Shown: positions 37,801 to 42,873 of the stretch, in pieces
Numbering within the stretch: position 1 is the stretch's first letter
Layout: each line of letters starts with the position of its first letter
Source: Proteles cristata cristata
Lineage: Eukaryota; Chordata; Mammalia; Carnivora; Hyaenidae
Reading direction: 5' to 3'
DNA length: 64,000 bases
Assembly: GCA_017311185.1 (NCBI GenBank)
Contig: JAESUZ010001071.1
Span: 1,426,001 to 1,490,000 of the forward strand
The notes under the pieces: generated by a model
The model's input: only the letters and a program-made list of their open reading frames with translations
Database searches by the model: none
Told to the model about the DNA's origin: nothing
Position numbers and translations under genes: made by a program

Positions 37801-40708
37801 TTGATAAATTTGAAATTGATAAAGAATTAATTAAGAGTACAAATTCAGTAAAAGAATAGAAAGTGTGTTTCACTCATTTTATGCAAAATTGAATTCTAAA
37901 TAATTGAAATACATGTGAATTCCAAAATATTAAGCACTTGTCAAAGTGAATGGATTCAAAATTGGTCATCTAAATGAGTTCTAAATTGTGTTTACACTAT
38001 CACCACAAGATGACGCTACCTCAGCTGGAAAATAAAAATGGAGTCATGGTGGGGAGACCCTCCTGGACCCTCTAGACCCTTCCTCCCCCAGCACATCTTT
38101 TTTTTTTTAATGTCTTTATTTTATTTTGAGAGACAGAGACAGAGAGTGAGCAGGGGAGGGGCAGAGAGAGAGAGGGAGACACAGAATCTGAAGCAAGCTT
38201 CAGGCTCTGAGCTGTCAACACAGAGCCCAATACAGGGCTCGAACCCACAGACTGTGAGATCATGACCTGAGCCAAAGTTGGACACTTAACTGACTGAGTA
38301 CATCTTTAATAAGAGTTTTTAGTAGGAGATAAGGATGTTGATGGAGACTCAAGTTTTTAGAAATCTATCCCTCCCACAATGAATATGCAGACATTCTACT
38401 TTTTAATCAAAATACCACATTTTATATCAGTGCTGTCTAATAGAACTTTCTGCGAAGATGGAAATGTTCTATATCTGTGCTGTGTAACAGAGTAGTCACT
38501 AGCCACATACGGCTATTGAGCACTTGAAATGTGACAAGTGCAACTGAAAGACTGATTTTTAAATTTTTTTTCACTTTTAATATGTTTCATTTTCAACAGT
38601 GGCATAGCATAGTGCTAAGTAAATGAGTTGTATGAGCCACGTGCCTTTCTACCTTAGAAATTTAGAGATAATAAACTTAATTTCTTTCTTTAGGGCAGTC
38701 TTGGAATTGGTTGGATGGATCAAAAGTGACATTTGTCAAATGGGCAAATAAAACTAAGAGTGGTGGTGGCAAATGTAGCATTTTGTTAGCTTCAAATGAA
38801 ACTTGGATAAAAGTTGAATGTTCACATGGCTATGGAAGAGTTGTCTGCAGAGCTCCTCTGGGTAAGTATGAAACCTATCCTTAAGAACTATTTTTGCAGA
38901 ACAGGTCGGGAAATAAATGTGCAACTCAATTATGCACAATGGTTTGTACTTAGTCCTGAAGTCCTTATTTAGCCCTTAAAGGATATCCAAGAAACTTGAT
39001 TAAGCTACACAGATTCTTTCCCTCAGAAAAATAGATTGCAAGAGATAGTAACTGCCAACATGTCTAAGACTCCTAGGTGAAAGCACGAACATATTAAACT
39101 TTGTGCTATTCTTTTCTAAGAAAAATAGAAGCTGCCAGAATATTAGGGAGCTCATTTCTTTGAATATGTTCTTAAGATACATTTGATTCTGTCAGCCAAA
39201 TATGTAAAAGCCCAAAGGTCTAATTCTAGAGTTAGTTTGCTTCCTTTCTCCTCATTCCCATAAAACTCATGATTAACTCAATAACAGTGCAAAACTGGAT
39301 TTAATTACGTAAAATTTATTGGAAAGAACATCAGTAGGAAGTCACAATTTAAACTTAGGTTTCATCCTGAATTGATGCATAAAATAACCATAAAAATCTT
39401 ATCTTAATTTCATTTCTAGAGAAAGATCTCTAAGTTTTTCAGAGCAACATTTTTGAAGATTTAGCATAAAAACATCCTTTTAGTGGATAAATATTAAAGA
39501 TAAATCCCCAATACTAAGTGACTGGTATCTATATAGTCGTGCATTGATTCAGCACATATTTGGAGTATCTACTGTATGTCATGCCCTGTTTTCTATGCTG
39601 GGTAGGGGGATGACTACTTTAGGTTATCAGGGAAGATATCTAAGAGTAGGAGACACTGAAGTTGAGATTTGAAAGGCCAGCCAAACAAAGATCAGGGGAA
39701 AAAGCTTCAAACAGAACAAGCTTGATGAGTGCTCAAGGAAGAGCTGAAAGGTAGGCAGGTACCAGATACCCAGGACTCGGGAAGCCAGGCTCAAGAGTTC
39801 AGATTCTGAGCTAAGTAAAATGGAAAACAACTGGAAGATTATGGCTGGGCGGGGGAAGGGAGGGGTGAGGAGCAGGGTTAGGGTGGTATAAGCCAACAGT
39901 TCTGTTTTGGCTTTTTGAACTGTCCATATGGAGATAGATATTCATATGGAATGTCTAGTATGCAATCGGACATATGAAAAAGAAGGGAGGTCAGCTGAGA
40001 GGTGGTGTTTAAAGCAAGGGGACAGAATGAGTCCATCTGGGCAGCATGTAGAGAGGGTACCCGGGAGAGCGTTTGAAATTGAATAGCTAGTGGCTAAATG
40101 AAGTCATCCTAAAGCTGTAAATTGGCTTTAAAGCAAATAACACTTTATTTGGCACTGGGTAAGTCAAACACAAAAATTTACAACTTACAGCAATTTGCTA
40201 TCAAAGTAAGGTAGTATACTGGGAGTAATGTTCTCAGAAAGGGTGATGAGAAGGGAAAGAGAGTAATGATGATGCTCTGAGTTCTTTAGAAGAAAATTGC
40301 TAAAACAATGAATAGGATTTGAATGAAAAGGAAAACAGTTAAATCTGTAAAGAAAATACTTGAGTGTTTGATGCGGACTTTGAATTCTGTGTTAATGCTA
40401 TGAAAAAATCAGGACTTATTGTGTCTAATTCATACAGAGTTTACAATGTGACATGCAGCCTTATGTATTAGATCAATAATGATTGTTTTTGTATTCTCTC
40501 CTCCAATGTCAAACCTTTCCCTATTCTAGGCTCTGATTACAGAGGAATAACTATCACATTTGCTGTGTTAAGTGTCCTAGCTCTCATCAGTGCGCTGATT
40601 TGGTTCCTCTTCCAAAGGAACCATTTGCACTGGGCAGGCTTCTCTTCAGTCCGATACGAACAAGGAATGAATGAAGATGAGATTATGCTTCCCACTTTCC
40701 ATGACTAA
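1247..40708 (+). CDS. LY75: LY75 (DEC-205/CD205), 3' half, 19 coding exons; gene-level entry
   Basis: Type I endocytic receptor of the mannose-receptor family on dendritic cells and thymic epithelium; it takes up ligands and delivers them to late endosomes for antigen presentation. The window shows 19 exons in order, joining into one open frame of about 927 residues: linker, CTLD5-CTLD10, membrane helix, 31-residue tail. Each CTLD shows the family marks: paired Cys, a WIGL/WVGL/WLGL core, and a closing ICxK/ICY-type Cys. The tail has F-S-S-V-R-Y and the E-D-E triad, which separates LY75 from PLA2R1 and MRC1, whose tails differ. All introns are GT-AG, and no frameshift or premature stop is present. 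Residue similarity to human LY75 (from memory) is high throughout, so these should be exons 17-35. Exons 1-16 (signal peptide, cysteine-rich domain, FNII, CTLD1-4) lie outside the window. The gene is followed on the same strand by CD302. Confidence 0.96.
1663..1838 (+). CDS. LY75: LY75 exon 18 (CTLD5, N-terminal half)
   Basis: Starts after a pyrimidine-rich acceptor (cttcttctttag) and encodes R-A-G-I-H-G-P-P-V then the first CTLD5 strand (E-Y-W-F-V) and first helix (N-Y-E-E-A-V-L-Y-C), carrying the first conserved domain cysteine. N-H-S is a potential N-glycosylation site. The donor is AAT|gtaatt, weaker than most in this gene. Ends in phase 0. Confidence 0.95.
2496..2563 (+). CDS. LY75: LY75 exon 19 (CTLD5 core, 68 nt)
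   Basis: Short exon encoding [11 protein letters not shown] and on to P-I-D-R-H-F-I, the central part of CTLD5 with its paired tryptophans. Acceptor ttgtttttcag, donor AAA|gtatgt; leaves in phase 2, completed as Asn by the first base of exon 20. Confidence 0.93.
2832..2911 (+). CDS. LY75: LY75 exon 20 (CTLD5 long-loop region, 80 nt)
   Basis: Encodes S-R-Y-P-W-D-H-F-P, then [11 protein letters not shown]. This holds the third-position cysteine of CTLD5. Acceptor ttttctttcag, donor G|gtaaat, phase 1. Confidence 0.94.
3505..3644 (+). CDS. LY75: LY75 exon 21 (end of CTLD5, start of CTLD6)
   Basis: Encodes the closing CTLD5 strand with [12 protein letters not shown], then a linker with an N-V-S-S glycosylation sequon, then W-I-P-F-Q-N-K, the opening strand of CTLD6. 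Donor AAG|gtaaaa, phase 0. An open frame runs on past the donor for about 100 nt, but that part is intron. Confidence 0.95.
3645..4714 (+). other. LY75 intron 21, single-copy part
   Basis: No repeat or gene recognised. The shorter introns after exons 18, 19 and 20 (1839-2495, 2564-2831, 2912-3504) likewise hold nothing I can name. Confidence 0.5.
4715..4900 (+). repeat. MIR element
   Basis: Old tRNA-derived MIR in sense: ctctgtgcctcagttcccc, aattaaatgagataat and tttagcccatggaaagcact match the MIR core and 3' part. Confidence 0.7.
5051..5255 (+). mobile_element. tRNA-Lys SINE next to exon 22
   Basis: ggggtgtctgagtggctcaa head, pyrimidine block, long A tail. Target duplication taaaagatgaggtgttta (about 5032-5049) / taaaagatgagatgttta (5256-5273). 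The right copy ends about 60 bases before exon 22. Confidence 0.93.
5336..5441 (+). CDS. LY75: LY75 exon 22 (CTLD6, first helix)
   Basis: Encodes [16 protein letters not shown] and [10 protein letters not shown]. Acceptor ttttttgtttgcag, donor CAAG|gtagca, phase 1. A SINE and its target duplication end only about 60 bases upstream of this exon, so the upstream intron context here is young. Confidence 0.95.
5540..5756 (+). mobile_element. tRNA-Lys SINE
   Basis: ggggcacctgggtggttcag head to aactaaataaataaac tail. Possible duplication aaatatcttatta / aaatcttgtta. Confidence 0.92.
5895..6055 (+). CDS. LY75: LY75 exon 23 (CTLD6, WIGL core)
   Basis: Encodes A-T-L-W-I-G-L-R-W followed by [10 protein letters not shown] and F-H-P-L-L. 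The W-I-G-L motif is the hydrophobic core hallmark of C-type lectin-like folds. Acceptor tctttctgacag, donor AAC|gtaagt, phase 0. The intron after it (about 6.25 kb) is the largest internal intron seen. Confidence 0.96.
6147..6358 (+). mobile_element. tRNA-Lys SINE
   Basis: ggggcacctgagtggctccg head; A-rich tail. Target duplication agaacaagggtctatt / agaacaaaggtctatt. Confidence 0.93.
6370..6640 (+). repeat. Old L1 3' end
   Basis: Motifs attgccagaggctatgga, tggttgcacaattgaatata and gatatctcaataaaactg are those of old L1M 3' untranslated regions in sense. Confidence 0.6.
7600..7960 (-). repeat. Probable old LINE relic
   Basis: ggttgtttccatttttgcac and gataaatagtgctacaatga are typical of reverse-strand L1 ORF2 3' sequence; strongly diverged. 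The flanks (6650-7600) show nothing recognisable. Confidence 0.4.
7995..8245 (-). repeat. MIR element
   Basis: Reverse MIR: catttgttgatcatctaata, tgtcaggtactttgctaatg, cagaaggagtcatgtaactt and a closing cagtgttcttagctactt. Confidence 0.7.
9915..10320 (+). repeat. MIR element split by a SINE
   Basis: gtagtggttgagtggttaaa, gggcttgaattccatccagt, and tttttcatctgtaaaa before the SINE; MIR 3' part (gtgaggattacatacataat) after it. Confidence 0.65.
10044..10256 (-). mobile_element. tRNA-Lys SINE
   Basis: Tail-first copy ending gagccacccaggcacccc. Target duplication tcatctgtaaa at both ends, inside the MIR. Confidence 0.93.
10486..10602 (-). mobile_element. Short carnivore tRNA SINE
   Basis: Short form without the pyrimidine block: aaagtaatccctacatccca, ggggctcgaactcag, gacagccaggtacccc. 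Perfect duplication tcatttagattttct. Confidence 0.92.
10880..11586 (+). mobile_element. L1 3' fragment with (CA)n and (AAT)n
   Basis: Sense L1 ORF2 end and 3' UTR: actgttgggtattcacccaa, atagccaacatatggaggca, cttagaaggtattatgctaa, tcaaataaaacacttaataa. A (CA)n run sits at about 11062-11083 and an (AAT)n tail at 11560-11586. Coding frame broken. Confidence 0.75.
12309..12438 (+). CDS. LY75: LY75 exon 24 (CTLD6, C-terminal end)
   Basis: Encodes [13 protein letters not shown], then G-T-W-N-F-T-S-C and L-S-L-C-Q-K-Y-S, giving the last three CTLD6 cysteines and an N-F-T sequon. Acceptor ttttgtttag, donor CAG|gtaaaa, phase 1. It is too short and too isolated to show as an open frame of its own; it was found by continuity with exons 23 and 25. 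Confidence 0.95.
12511..12590. other. TTAATTAA-rich palindromic stretch
   Basis: Some 80 bases just after exon 24 made almost only of A and T with repeated attaatt/ttaattaa units that can fold back on each other. Confidence 0.6.
12714..12828 (+). mobile_element. 5'-truncated SINE
   Basis: Only the right half: gatgctgacagctctgaatc through the ctctctcaaaaataaataaa tail. Confidence 0.85.
12936..13180 (+). mobile_element. Hybrid element: SINE head fused to L1 3' UTR
   Basis: The first 66 bases (12936-13001) are a SINE tRNA-like head (catctgggtggctcag to tggtcatgatcccag). From 13002 the sequence is L1 3' UTR in sense (gagaggcaaaccatgagaga, gagggcacttgtagggatga, aaactaatttgacaataaac), ending in an (AAAAT)n tail. 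The L1 part matches the reverse complement of the L1 copy at 61190-61262 (gagactcttgaatgctga). The SINE right half is missing. No clear target duplication was found. Confidence 0.75.
13752..13978 (+). CDS. LY75: LY75 exon 25 (CTLD7, N-terminal half, 227 nt)
   Basis: Encodes a linker with an N-T-S sequon, the opening strand L-Y-K-I-I-P-K, the helix T-W-F-D-A-L-T-E-C, then [12 protein letters not shown] and the core [14 protein letters not shown] is a second sequon. Acceptor tttacacacag, donor GAC|gtaagt, phase 0. Its length and phases are identical to exon 30 (CTLD9). Confidence 0.97.
13979..15690 (+). other. LY75 intron 25, single-copy part
   Basis: No recognisable repeat or exon. The open frames here are short, lack family features and look like chance. 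Confidence 0.5.
15690..16060. repeat. Ancient interspersed repeat, family not assigned
   Basis: ggtatttaaagattttaagc, ggaaataatgttggcctgaa and ggcagtggcagtgggtcact recall a widespread mammalian repeat whose name I cannot give with confidence. A related segment may be at 39530-40100. Confidence 0.35.
16964..17200 (-). repeat. MIR element
   Basis: Reverse MIR: gctaacatttatatagttct, gaggttaagggtcatatttg, gctgagccagaattcaaa, tatgttctttccactacta. Confidence 0.75.
17236..17490 (+). repeat. MIR element
   Basis: Sense MIR: cagcctagcataatggctca, cctggattagaatcccagca, ttcctcatctgtaaaataaa, agaacagtgcctggcacatg. Head-to-head neighbour of the reverse MIR just upstream. Confidence 0.85.
17591..17756 (+). 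CDS. LY75: LY75 exon 26 (CTLD7, C-terminal half)
   Basis: Encodes [25 protein letters not shown] and [13 protein letters not shown]. These are the typical W-S-D-G loop and the last cysteines of CTLD7. Acceptor ctgcttatag, donor GGAA|gtatgc, phase 1. The closest counterpart is exon 31. Confidence 0.96.
17757..18590 (+). other. LY75 intron 26, single-copy part
   Basis: AT-rich intron; nothing recognisable. Confidence 0.5.
18605..19810 (+). mobile_element. L1 ORF2 3' end, broken
   Basis: Feline-type L1 in sense: end of ORF2 ([13 protein letters not shown], then K-M-D-E-G in another frame), then 3' UTR start (gagaaatttaacagaggacc, aaaatagttaaggagaggga). Frameshifts and stops break the reverse-transcriptase frame, so it cannot be active. 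It stops at the purine block gagggaggga and continues directly into half a SINE. Confidence 0.88.
19811..19952 (+). mobile_element. SINE right half fused to the L1
   Basis: Begins within the SINE (gacctgcatcagctctctgc, corresponding to the gccccgcatcgggctct part), then gctgatagcacaaagcctgc, a long (TC)n block and an aaaaataaataaacatt tail. The tRNA-like head is absent; L1 3' UTR stands in its place. Confidence 0.8.
20347..20514 (+). CDS. LY75: LY75 exon 27 (linker and CTLD8 start)
   Basis: Encodes an acidic linker ([12 protein letters not shown]), Q-C-P-S-P-V, then [13 protein letters not shown], the opening of CTLD8, and its first helix ending S-T-C-Q-N-L. Phase 1 at both ends (168 nt), so skipping it would keep the frame. 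Acceptor ttattttttag, donor CTGA|gtaagt. Confidence 0.95.
21012..22793 (-). mobile_element. 5'-truncated L1, about 1.8 kb
   Basis: Reverse-strand L1: 3' UTR at 21012-21240, ORF2 C-terminal region to 22793. Frames on the minus strand at 22057-22530 and 21793-22053 show the L1 ORF2 tail ([28 protein letters not shown]). Frameshifts interrupt it. Diverged flanks gtgggaagttc / gtgagaagttc may be the target duplication. An (AT)n run sits at 21390-21406. Confidence 0.9.
23506..23622 (+). CDS. LY75: LY75 exon 28 (CTLD8 middle)
   Basis: Encodes [21 protein letters not shown] and the core [10 protein letters not shown], a variant of the usual WIGL. Acceptor tttatttaacag, donor GAAA|gtaagt, phase 1 at both ends (117 nt). 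Confidence 0.94.
23623..25384 (+). other. LY75 intron 28, single-copy part
   Basis: AT-rich sequence with no recognisable repeat. Also nothing named at 22795-23505 or 20515-21010. Confidence 0.5.
25930..26145 (-). mobile_element. tRNA-Lys SINE, young type
   Basis: ttatttatttctaggagaga start with gagggagtcacagactgaaa block, ending cacccaggcgcccc. Duplication taccttccaattttt on both sides. Shares its diagnostic bases with the copies at 41696 (opposite strand) and 43799. Confidence 0.95.
26262..26285 (-). repeat. Orphan SINE head (24 bases)
   Basis: actgagccactcaggtgcccc, the outermost bases of a reverse SINE, sit directly in L1 sequence with no body or tail: a deletion remnant. Confidence 0.6.
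26402..26512 (-). mobile_element. Short carnivore tRNA SINE
   Basis: ggaactaatctctactacca, ggggctcgaactcacag, gagccagccaggtgtctacc. Confidence 0.85.
27168..27362 (+). CDS. LY75: LY75 exon 29 (CTLD8 C-terminal part)
   Basis: Encodes [17 protein letters not shown], then [13 protein letters not shown] and [13 protein letters not shown]8 closes with a single visible cysteine in this exon (L-A-C), fewer than CTLD7 or CTLD9. Acceptor tttcttttctag, donor ATGG|gtaagt, phase 1 at both ends (195 nt). Confidence 0.95.
27363..28255 (+). other. LY75 intron 29, mostly single-copy
   Basis: A possible ancient repeat at 27430-27560 (gagtgcctcctctattttca, tctcaaggagtaaaatgtag); otherwise nothing recognised. 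Confidence 0.4.
28260..29100 (-). repeat. Old L1M 3'-UTR-like segment
   Basis: tagtatggtacatttgtcac, aggataccatgttaatatag, tttctcatgattaaactgga, tatcaacatgacttcccact and tatttggaattctactgcac match a common mammalian L1M-linked segment. Strand and subfamily are inferred. Confidence 0.5.
29156..29377 (+). mobile_element. tRNA-Lys SINE
   Basis: gggacacccaggtggctcag head, aaaaataaataatacatt tail. Duplication aacctattata at 29145-29155 and 29378-29388. Confidence 0.93.
29557..29783 (+). CDS. LY75: LY75 exon 30 (CTLD9, N-terminal half, 227 nt)
   Basis: Encodes [10 protein letters not shown] (sequon N-A-T), the opening D-G-I-Y-N-V-I-Q-K, the helix [10 protein letters not shown], and the core [11 protein letters not shown]. 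Acceptor atattatag, donor GAT|gtaagt, phase 0. Open frame continues into the intron, but the match to the family stops at the donor. Confidence 0.96.
30110..30300 (+). repeat. MIR element, diverged
   Basis: gagcaggctatttaaccttt, cgtcagtaaaattggggtaa and ataggattatagtgagatta follow the MIR core order. Confidence 0.55.
31130..31298 (+). CDS. LY75: LY75 exon 31 (CTLD9, C-terminal half)
   Basis: Encodes [28 protein letters not shown] and G-A-I-C-Y-K-P, closing CTLD9. Acceptor ttaaaacag, which has a weak pyrimidine tract; donor AAAT|gtaaga, phase 1. Confidence 0.95.
31587..31830 (+). mobile_element. tRNA-Lys SINE with (AAAT)n tail
   Basis: gagcctgggtggttcagtcg head, slightly 5' truncated; tail expanded to about ten AAAT units (31780-31823). 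Confidence 0.9.
32463..33145 (+). repeat. LTR fragment of ERVL-MaLR type
   Basis: gggccctaaatccaatgact, gtgcccttattagaggagag, agaactgtgagagaagaaac and ttaaaccacccagtttgtgg are hallmarks of MLT1/MST-like LTRs. It is split by a SINE. No internal viral genes are present. Confidence 0.55.
32546..32787 (+). mobile_element. tRNA-Lys SINE with purine tail
   Basis: ggtgcctgcttagctcagtc head, tail running into (GAAA/GGAA)n. Duplication gaaatagtctttgca / gaaatagcctttgca. Confidence 0.92.
33165..33840 (+). repeat. Old L1 3' end
   Basis: gttggcaaggatgtggagaa, gccactgtggaaaatggtat, ggatgaatcttgaggacatt, ggtggtttctgggggtgg. Frame broken many times. Confidence 0.75.
34061..34238 (+). mobile_element. tRNA-Lys SINE, internally shortened
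   Basis: gcatgcttggatggctcagt head, tail ctcaaaaataaataaacatt. Duplication tagaatgtaatcc / tagaaatgtatcc. Confidence 0.9.
34402..34551 (+). CDS. LY75: LY75 exon 32 (linker and CTLD10 start)
   Basis: Encodes [13 protein letters not shown], a G-N-E-S sequon, W-I-Q-Y-R-D-H-C-Y, and the first CTLD10 helix ending Q-F-C-S-K-L. Acceptor catttttatag, donor TTG|gtgagt, phase 1 at both ends (150 nt). Confidence 0.95.
34552..35490 (+). other. LY75 intron 32, single-copy part
   Basis: Nothing recognised except an (AC)n run at 35368-35388. Confidence 0.5.
35490..35715 (+). repeat. MIR element
   Basis: cttagaggcagacaggtcta, ccatacttactagttgagtg, aatgaatgaaatgagataat, agcacagtgtcctgcaaata. Confidence 0.8.
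35730..35885 (+). repeat. Second MIR element in tandem
   Basis: actggctagctgtataaacc, ctcagttttctcatctgtaa, aggattatgtaatattaaat. Confidence 0.7.
35886..36662 (+). other. LY75 intron 32, remaining part
   Basis: No recognisable repeat or exon between the MIR pair and exon 33. Confidence 0.5.
36663..36785 (+). CDS. LY75: LY75 exon 33 (CTLD10 middle)
   Basis: Encodes [16 protein letters not shown], then [16 protein letters not shown]. Sequon N-I-T and core W-L-G-L. Acceptor ttctgtcaatag, donor ACTG|gtaagt, phase 1 at both ends (123 nt). In the human LY75-CD302 read-through, a variant joins this exon to CD302 exon 2; the phase here would allow that. Confidence 0.95.
37282..37447 (+). mobile_element. 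tRNA-Lys SINE, left arm of inverted pair
   Basis: ggggtgactgggtggttcag head to ctgtaattttttttaaag, where it meets the next SINE tail to tail. Confidence 0.9.
37448..37669 (-). mobile_element. tRNA-Lys SINE, right arm of inverted pair
   Basis: Tail-first copy ending gagccacccaggcacacc. With its neighbour it forms a near-continuous inverted repeat within intron 33. Confidence 0.92.
38100..38300 (-). mobile_element. tRNA-Lys SINE
   Basis: Tail-first; gcagagagagagagggagac block; ends in ttaactgactga, lacking the last bases of the head. Flanks gcacatctttt / gtacatcttta. Confidence 0.9.
38425..38640. repeat. hAT-type DNA transposon fossil (MER group)
   Basis: gtgctgtctaatagaacttt, gatggaaatgttctatatct, cacatacggctattgagcac and ttgaaatgtgacaagtgcaa match a common mammalian MER element; the exact name is uncertain. 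It ends just upstream of exon 34. Confidence 0.5.
38694..38861 (+). CDS. LY75: LY75 exon 34 (CTLD10 C-terminal part)
   Basis: Encodes [29 protein letters not shown] and G-R-V-V-C-R-A-P-L. This closes CTLD10 and has two sequons (N-K-T, N-E-T). Acceptor tttctttctttag, donor CTGG|gtaagt, phase 1. It is the last extracellular exon and the main donor of the human read-through transcript. Confidence 0.96.
39530..40100. repeat. Ancient interspersed repeat, family not assigned
   Basis: gattcagcacatatttggag, gttgagatttgaaaggccag, caagcttgatgagtgctcaa recall an old mammalian repeat. The rest of intron 34 (38862-39530, 40100-40529) has nothing recognisable. Confidence 0.35.
40530..40708 (+). CDS. LY75: LY75 exon 35 (stalk, membrane span, cytoplasmic tail, stop)
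   Basis: Encodes G-S-D-Y-R-G, a hydrophobic helix of about 22 residues running from I-T-I-T to W-F-L-F, and a 31-residue tail starting Q-R-N-H and ending L-P-T-F-H-D, stop TAA at 40706. The tail carries F-S-S-V-R-Y (coated-pit uptake) and N-E-D-E-I-M-L (the acidic triad that sends DEC-205 to late endosomes, plus a hydrophobic M-L). Acceptor cctattctag. Tail length equals that of human LY75. Confidence 0.97.
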
Positions 40709-40814
40709 ATTCTTCTAAAAGTTTGTTAATTTGCACTAATGTGTTAGGGAAAAATGAGCCTTTTCAGATTTTCCCAGTGTCAGTATTTACTCTGTTCTAA
40801 AGTAGAAGTCATTA

Positions 40815-41037
40815 GGGGCGCCTGGATGGTTCAGTTGGTTGAGCATCCGACTTTGGCTCAGGTCATGATCTCACGGTTTGTGGGTTTGAGCCCCGCGTTG
40901 GGCTCTGTGCTGACAGCTAGCTCAGAGCCTGGAGCCTGTCTTCGGATTCTGTGTCCCCCTCTCTCTCTCTGACCCTCTCATGCTCATGCTTTCTCTCTCT
41001 CAAAAATAAATAAAACATTAAAAATATTTTAAAAAAG
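40815..41037 (+). mobile_element. tRNA-Lys SINE in LY75 3' UTR
   Basis: ggggcgcctggatggttcag head, ctctcaaaaataaataaaac tail that holds AATAAA hexamers. Duplication agaagtcatta / agaagtaatta. Confidence 0.94.
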
Positions 41038-41320
41038 CAGAAGTAATTAGTACTTTTTCAGTTGTTTAATTGCAATGCTAGTATCTACAATGAATTATCC
41101 ACAAGATGCTATGTTTAAAACTTTACTTAATAGAATGGAGAAGAACCAAAGCTGGGACTAAAGTCCAAGTTATTTGTAGGGTAATAAATTTGATGTGCAT
41201 TTTCTCTGTACTACTGTAGTTAGTAACTAGGATATGTATATTTTAATGGCATTTTAACTTAAAATTGGCATGTTACCAAGTCACAAGTCTGCCTTTTAGC
41301 TTTTAAGAATATCTAGCCTG

Positions 41321-41432
41321 GGGTGCCTGGCTGGCTCAGTCAGTAGAGCATGCAACTCCTGATCTTTGAGTTGTGAGTTCAAGCCCCACATTGGATATGG
41401 AGTCTACTTAAAAAAAAAAACAAAAAAACCCC
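41321..41432 (+). mobile_element. Short carnivore tRNA SINE in LY75 3' UTR
   Basis: ggggtgcctggctggctcag head with tRNA-like ttcaagccccacattgg, ending in an A tail without the pyrimidine block. Confidence 0.9.
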
Positions 41433-41695
41433 AAAAGTTTAGCCTAGTGCAAAATTTGTACATCAAGGTAAAAACATAATGTAAATAATATCAACATTGT
41501 TTTAAAATAGTCATTTGTAGCATTTAGGAGAAATTATTAATGAGATGTGCTAATTTTTTTATACAGTAAAATAATGCTCTTGGCAAGATGCTTCTCATAC
41601 TATTCCAAACATATTTCATACTAAAATTGGTTAAATGCAAATATTTTGTTTTGCCATAGTTATTCATAAAATGCTGGTTTTTAAAGAAGATTTAG

Positions 41696-41916
41696 GGGGC
41701 GTCTGGGTGGCTTAGTCGGTTAAGTGTCCGGCTTTTGCTTAGGTCATGATCTCCCGGTTCGTGGGTGCGAGCCCCGCATCGGGCTCTGTGCTGACTGCCA
41801 GCTCAGAGCCTGGAGCCTGTTTCAGTCTGTGACTCCCTCTCTCTTTGAAGCTCCCCTGCTCACGCTGTCTCTCTCTCTCTCTCTCTCCTAGAAATAAATA
41901 AAAATTAAAAAAAAAA
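41696..41916 (+). mobile_element. Young tRNA-Lys SINE in LY75 3' UTR
   Basis: gggcgtctgggtggcttagt head, gtgctgactgccagctcaga, ctcctagaaataaataaaaa tail. Perfect duplication taaagaagattta on both sides. Confidence 0.95.
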
Positions 41917-42036
41917 TAAAGAAGATTTAGTACTTAACATGTTTCTAAAGTATATGGGAACATTGTTTTTAGATTGATTTAGGCATACTGTAGCAGTGTG
42001 GTTTTGTCTTTTCTTATATAAAACATTTAACTCCTT

Positions 42037-42245
42037 CTTTTTTTTCTTAGTTTATTGTCGAATTGATTTCCATATAACACCCAGAGCTTATCCCAACAAG
42101 TGCCTTCCTCCATGCCCTTCACCCCCCTTCTCCTCCCCTCCACCCCCATCAGCCCTCAGTTTGTTCTCGATATTCAAGAGTCTCATGGTTTGCCTCCTTC
42201 CCTCTCTCCAACCATTTTTCCCCTTCTTGTCCTCCATGGTCCTCC
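42037..42245 (-). mobile_element. L1 3' end fragment in LY75 3' UTR
   Basis: Reverse L1 3' UTR: T-run, gtttattgtcgaattgattt, tcatggtttgcctccttccc. Duplication ttaactcctt at 42027-42036 and 42246-42255. Severely 5' truncated. Confidence 0.88.
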
Positions 42246-42867
42246 TTAACTCCTTACTTGTTAAAGGGAATCAGCTAAGGATACAAGTTCTTGAAAATTT
42301 TGCAATTTTTATGCTTTACATGACATGTCAAATTTTTACTAAGAAGTTAGTGTTACTTTGATGCCTTTCTCTGTGAGCTAAAAAGAAAAGAGGTCTATGT
42401 ATACAAGAAATTGTGTATCTTGCATTTGTAAAACTAAAGATTTTATAATGAAACTCTAAACTTTGTGATTACTACTAACATATTTTAAATGATGAATAAT
42501 TAAGGAAACACTGTTCTGTGGTTATCACTTTAAATTTACCACCTAGAATATATTTTTAATAGTAGTTTTCACTGAACATGGTATTCACCATTTTTTATTC
42601 AGTGTTTATATTTATACTTTAGAATGCTTTTGTATAATACCCGTAGATTTATTTTAAAATTTAGAGTGTTTATATTATGATAAACTTATAAATACTTTTC
42701 AAAGACAGTGTTAGTATGGTACAGTTGTCCTGAAATATCTTTTCCTGAATTTGTTAGACTAGGTCCTCTTGCCCTGTCATCTGTACAATTTTAGTTGTTA
42801 AAGACTTTCTTCAAAGAACTAAACCAACTTGATGTGAAAATACAGCTATATATAGTAGTGATGCTGC

Positions 42868-42873
42868 AATAAA
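42868..42873 (+). terminator. LY75: Poly(A) signal AATAAA, probable LY75 3' end
   Basis: AATAAA in the context gcAATAAAgttgttt, followed 20-40 bases on by a GT-rich stretch (gtgttgttgatccttgttg), the usual cleavage-site layout. It is the first such combination outside a SINE tail after the stop codon. Confidence 0.65.

Noticed and set aside
1247..40708. PLA2R1 or MRC1 as the identity of the multi-lectin receptor
   Set aside because: The tail carries the E-D-E triad and L-P-T-F-H-D end of LY75, and CD302 follows directly; PLA2R1 and MRC1 tails and neighbours differ.
41321..41432. tRNA-like sequences with B-box-like motifs at many sites
   Set aside because: These are heads of SINE copies with A tails and target duplications; none has an intact, isolated tRNA gene structure.
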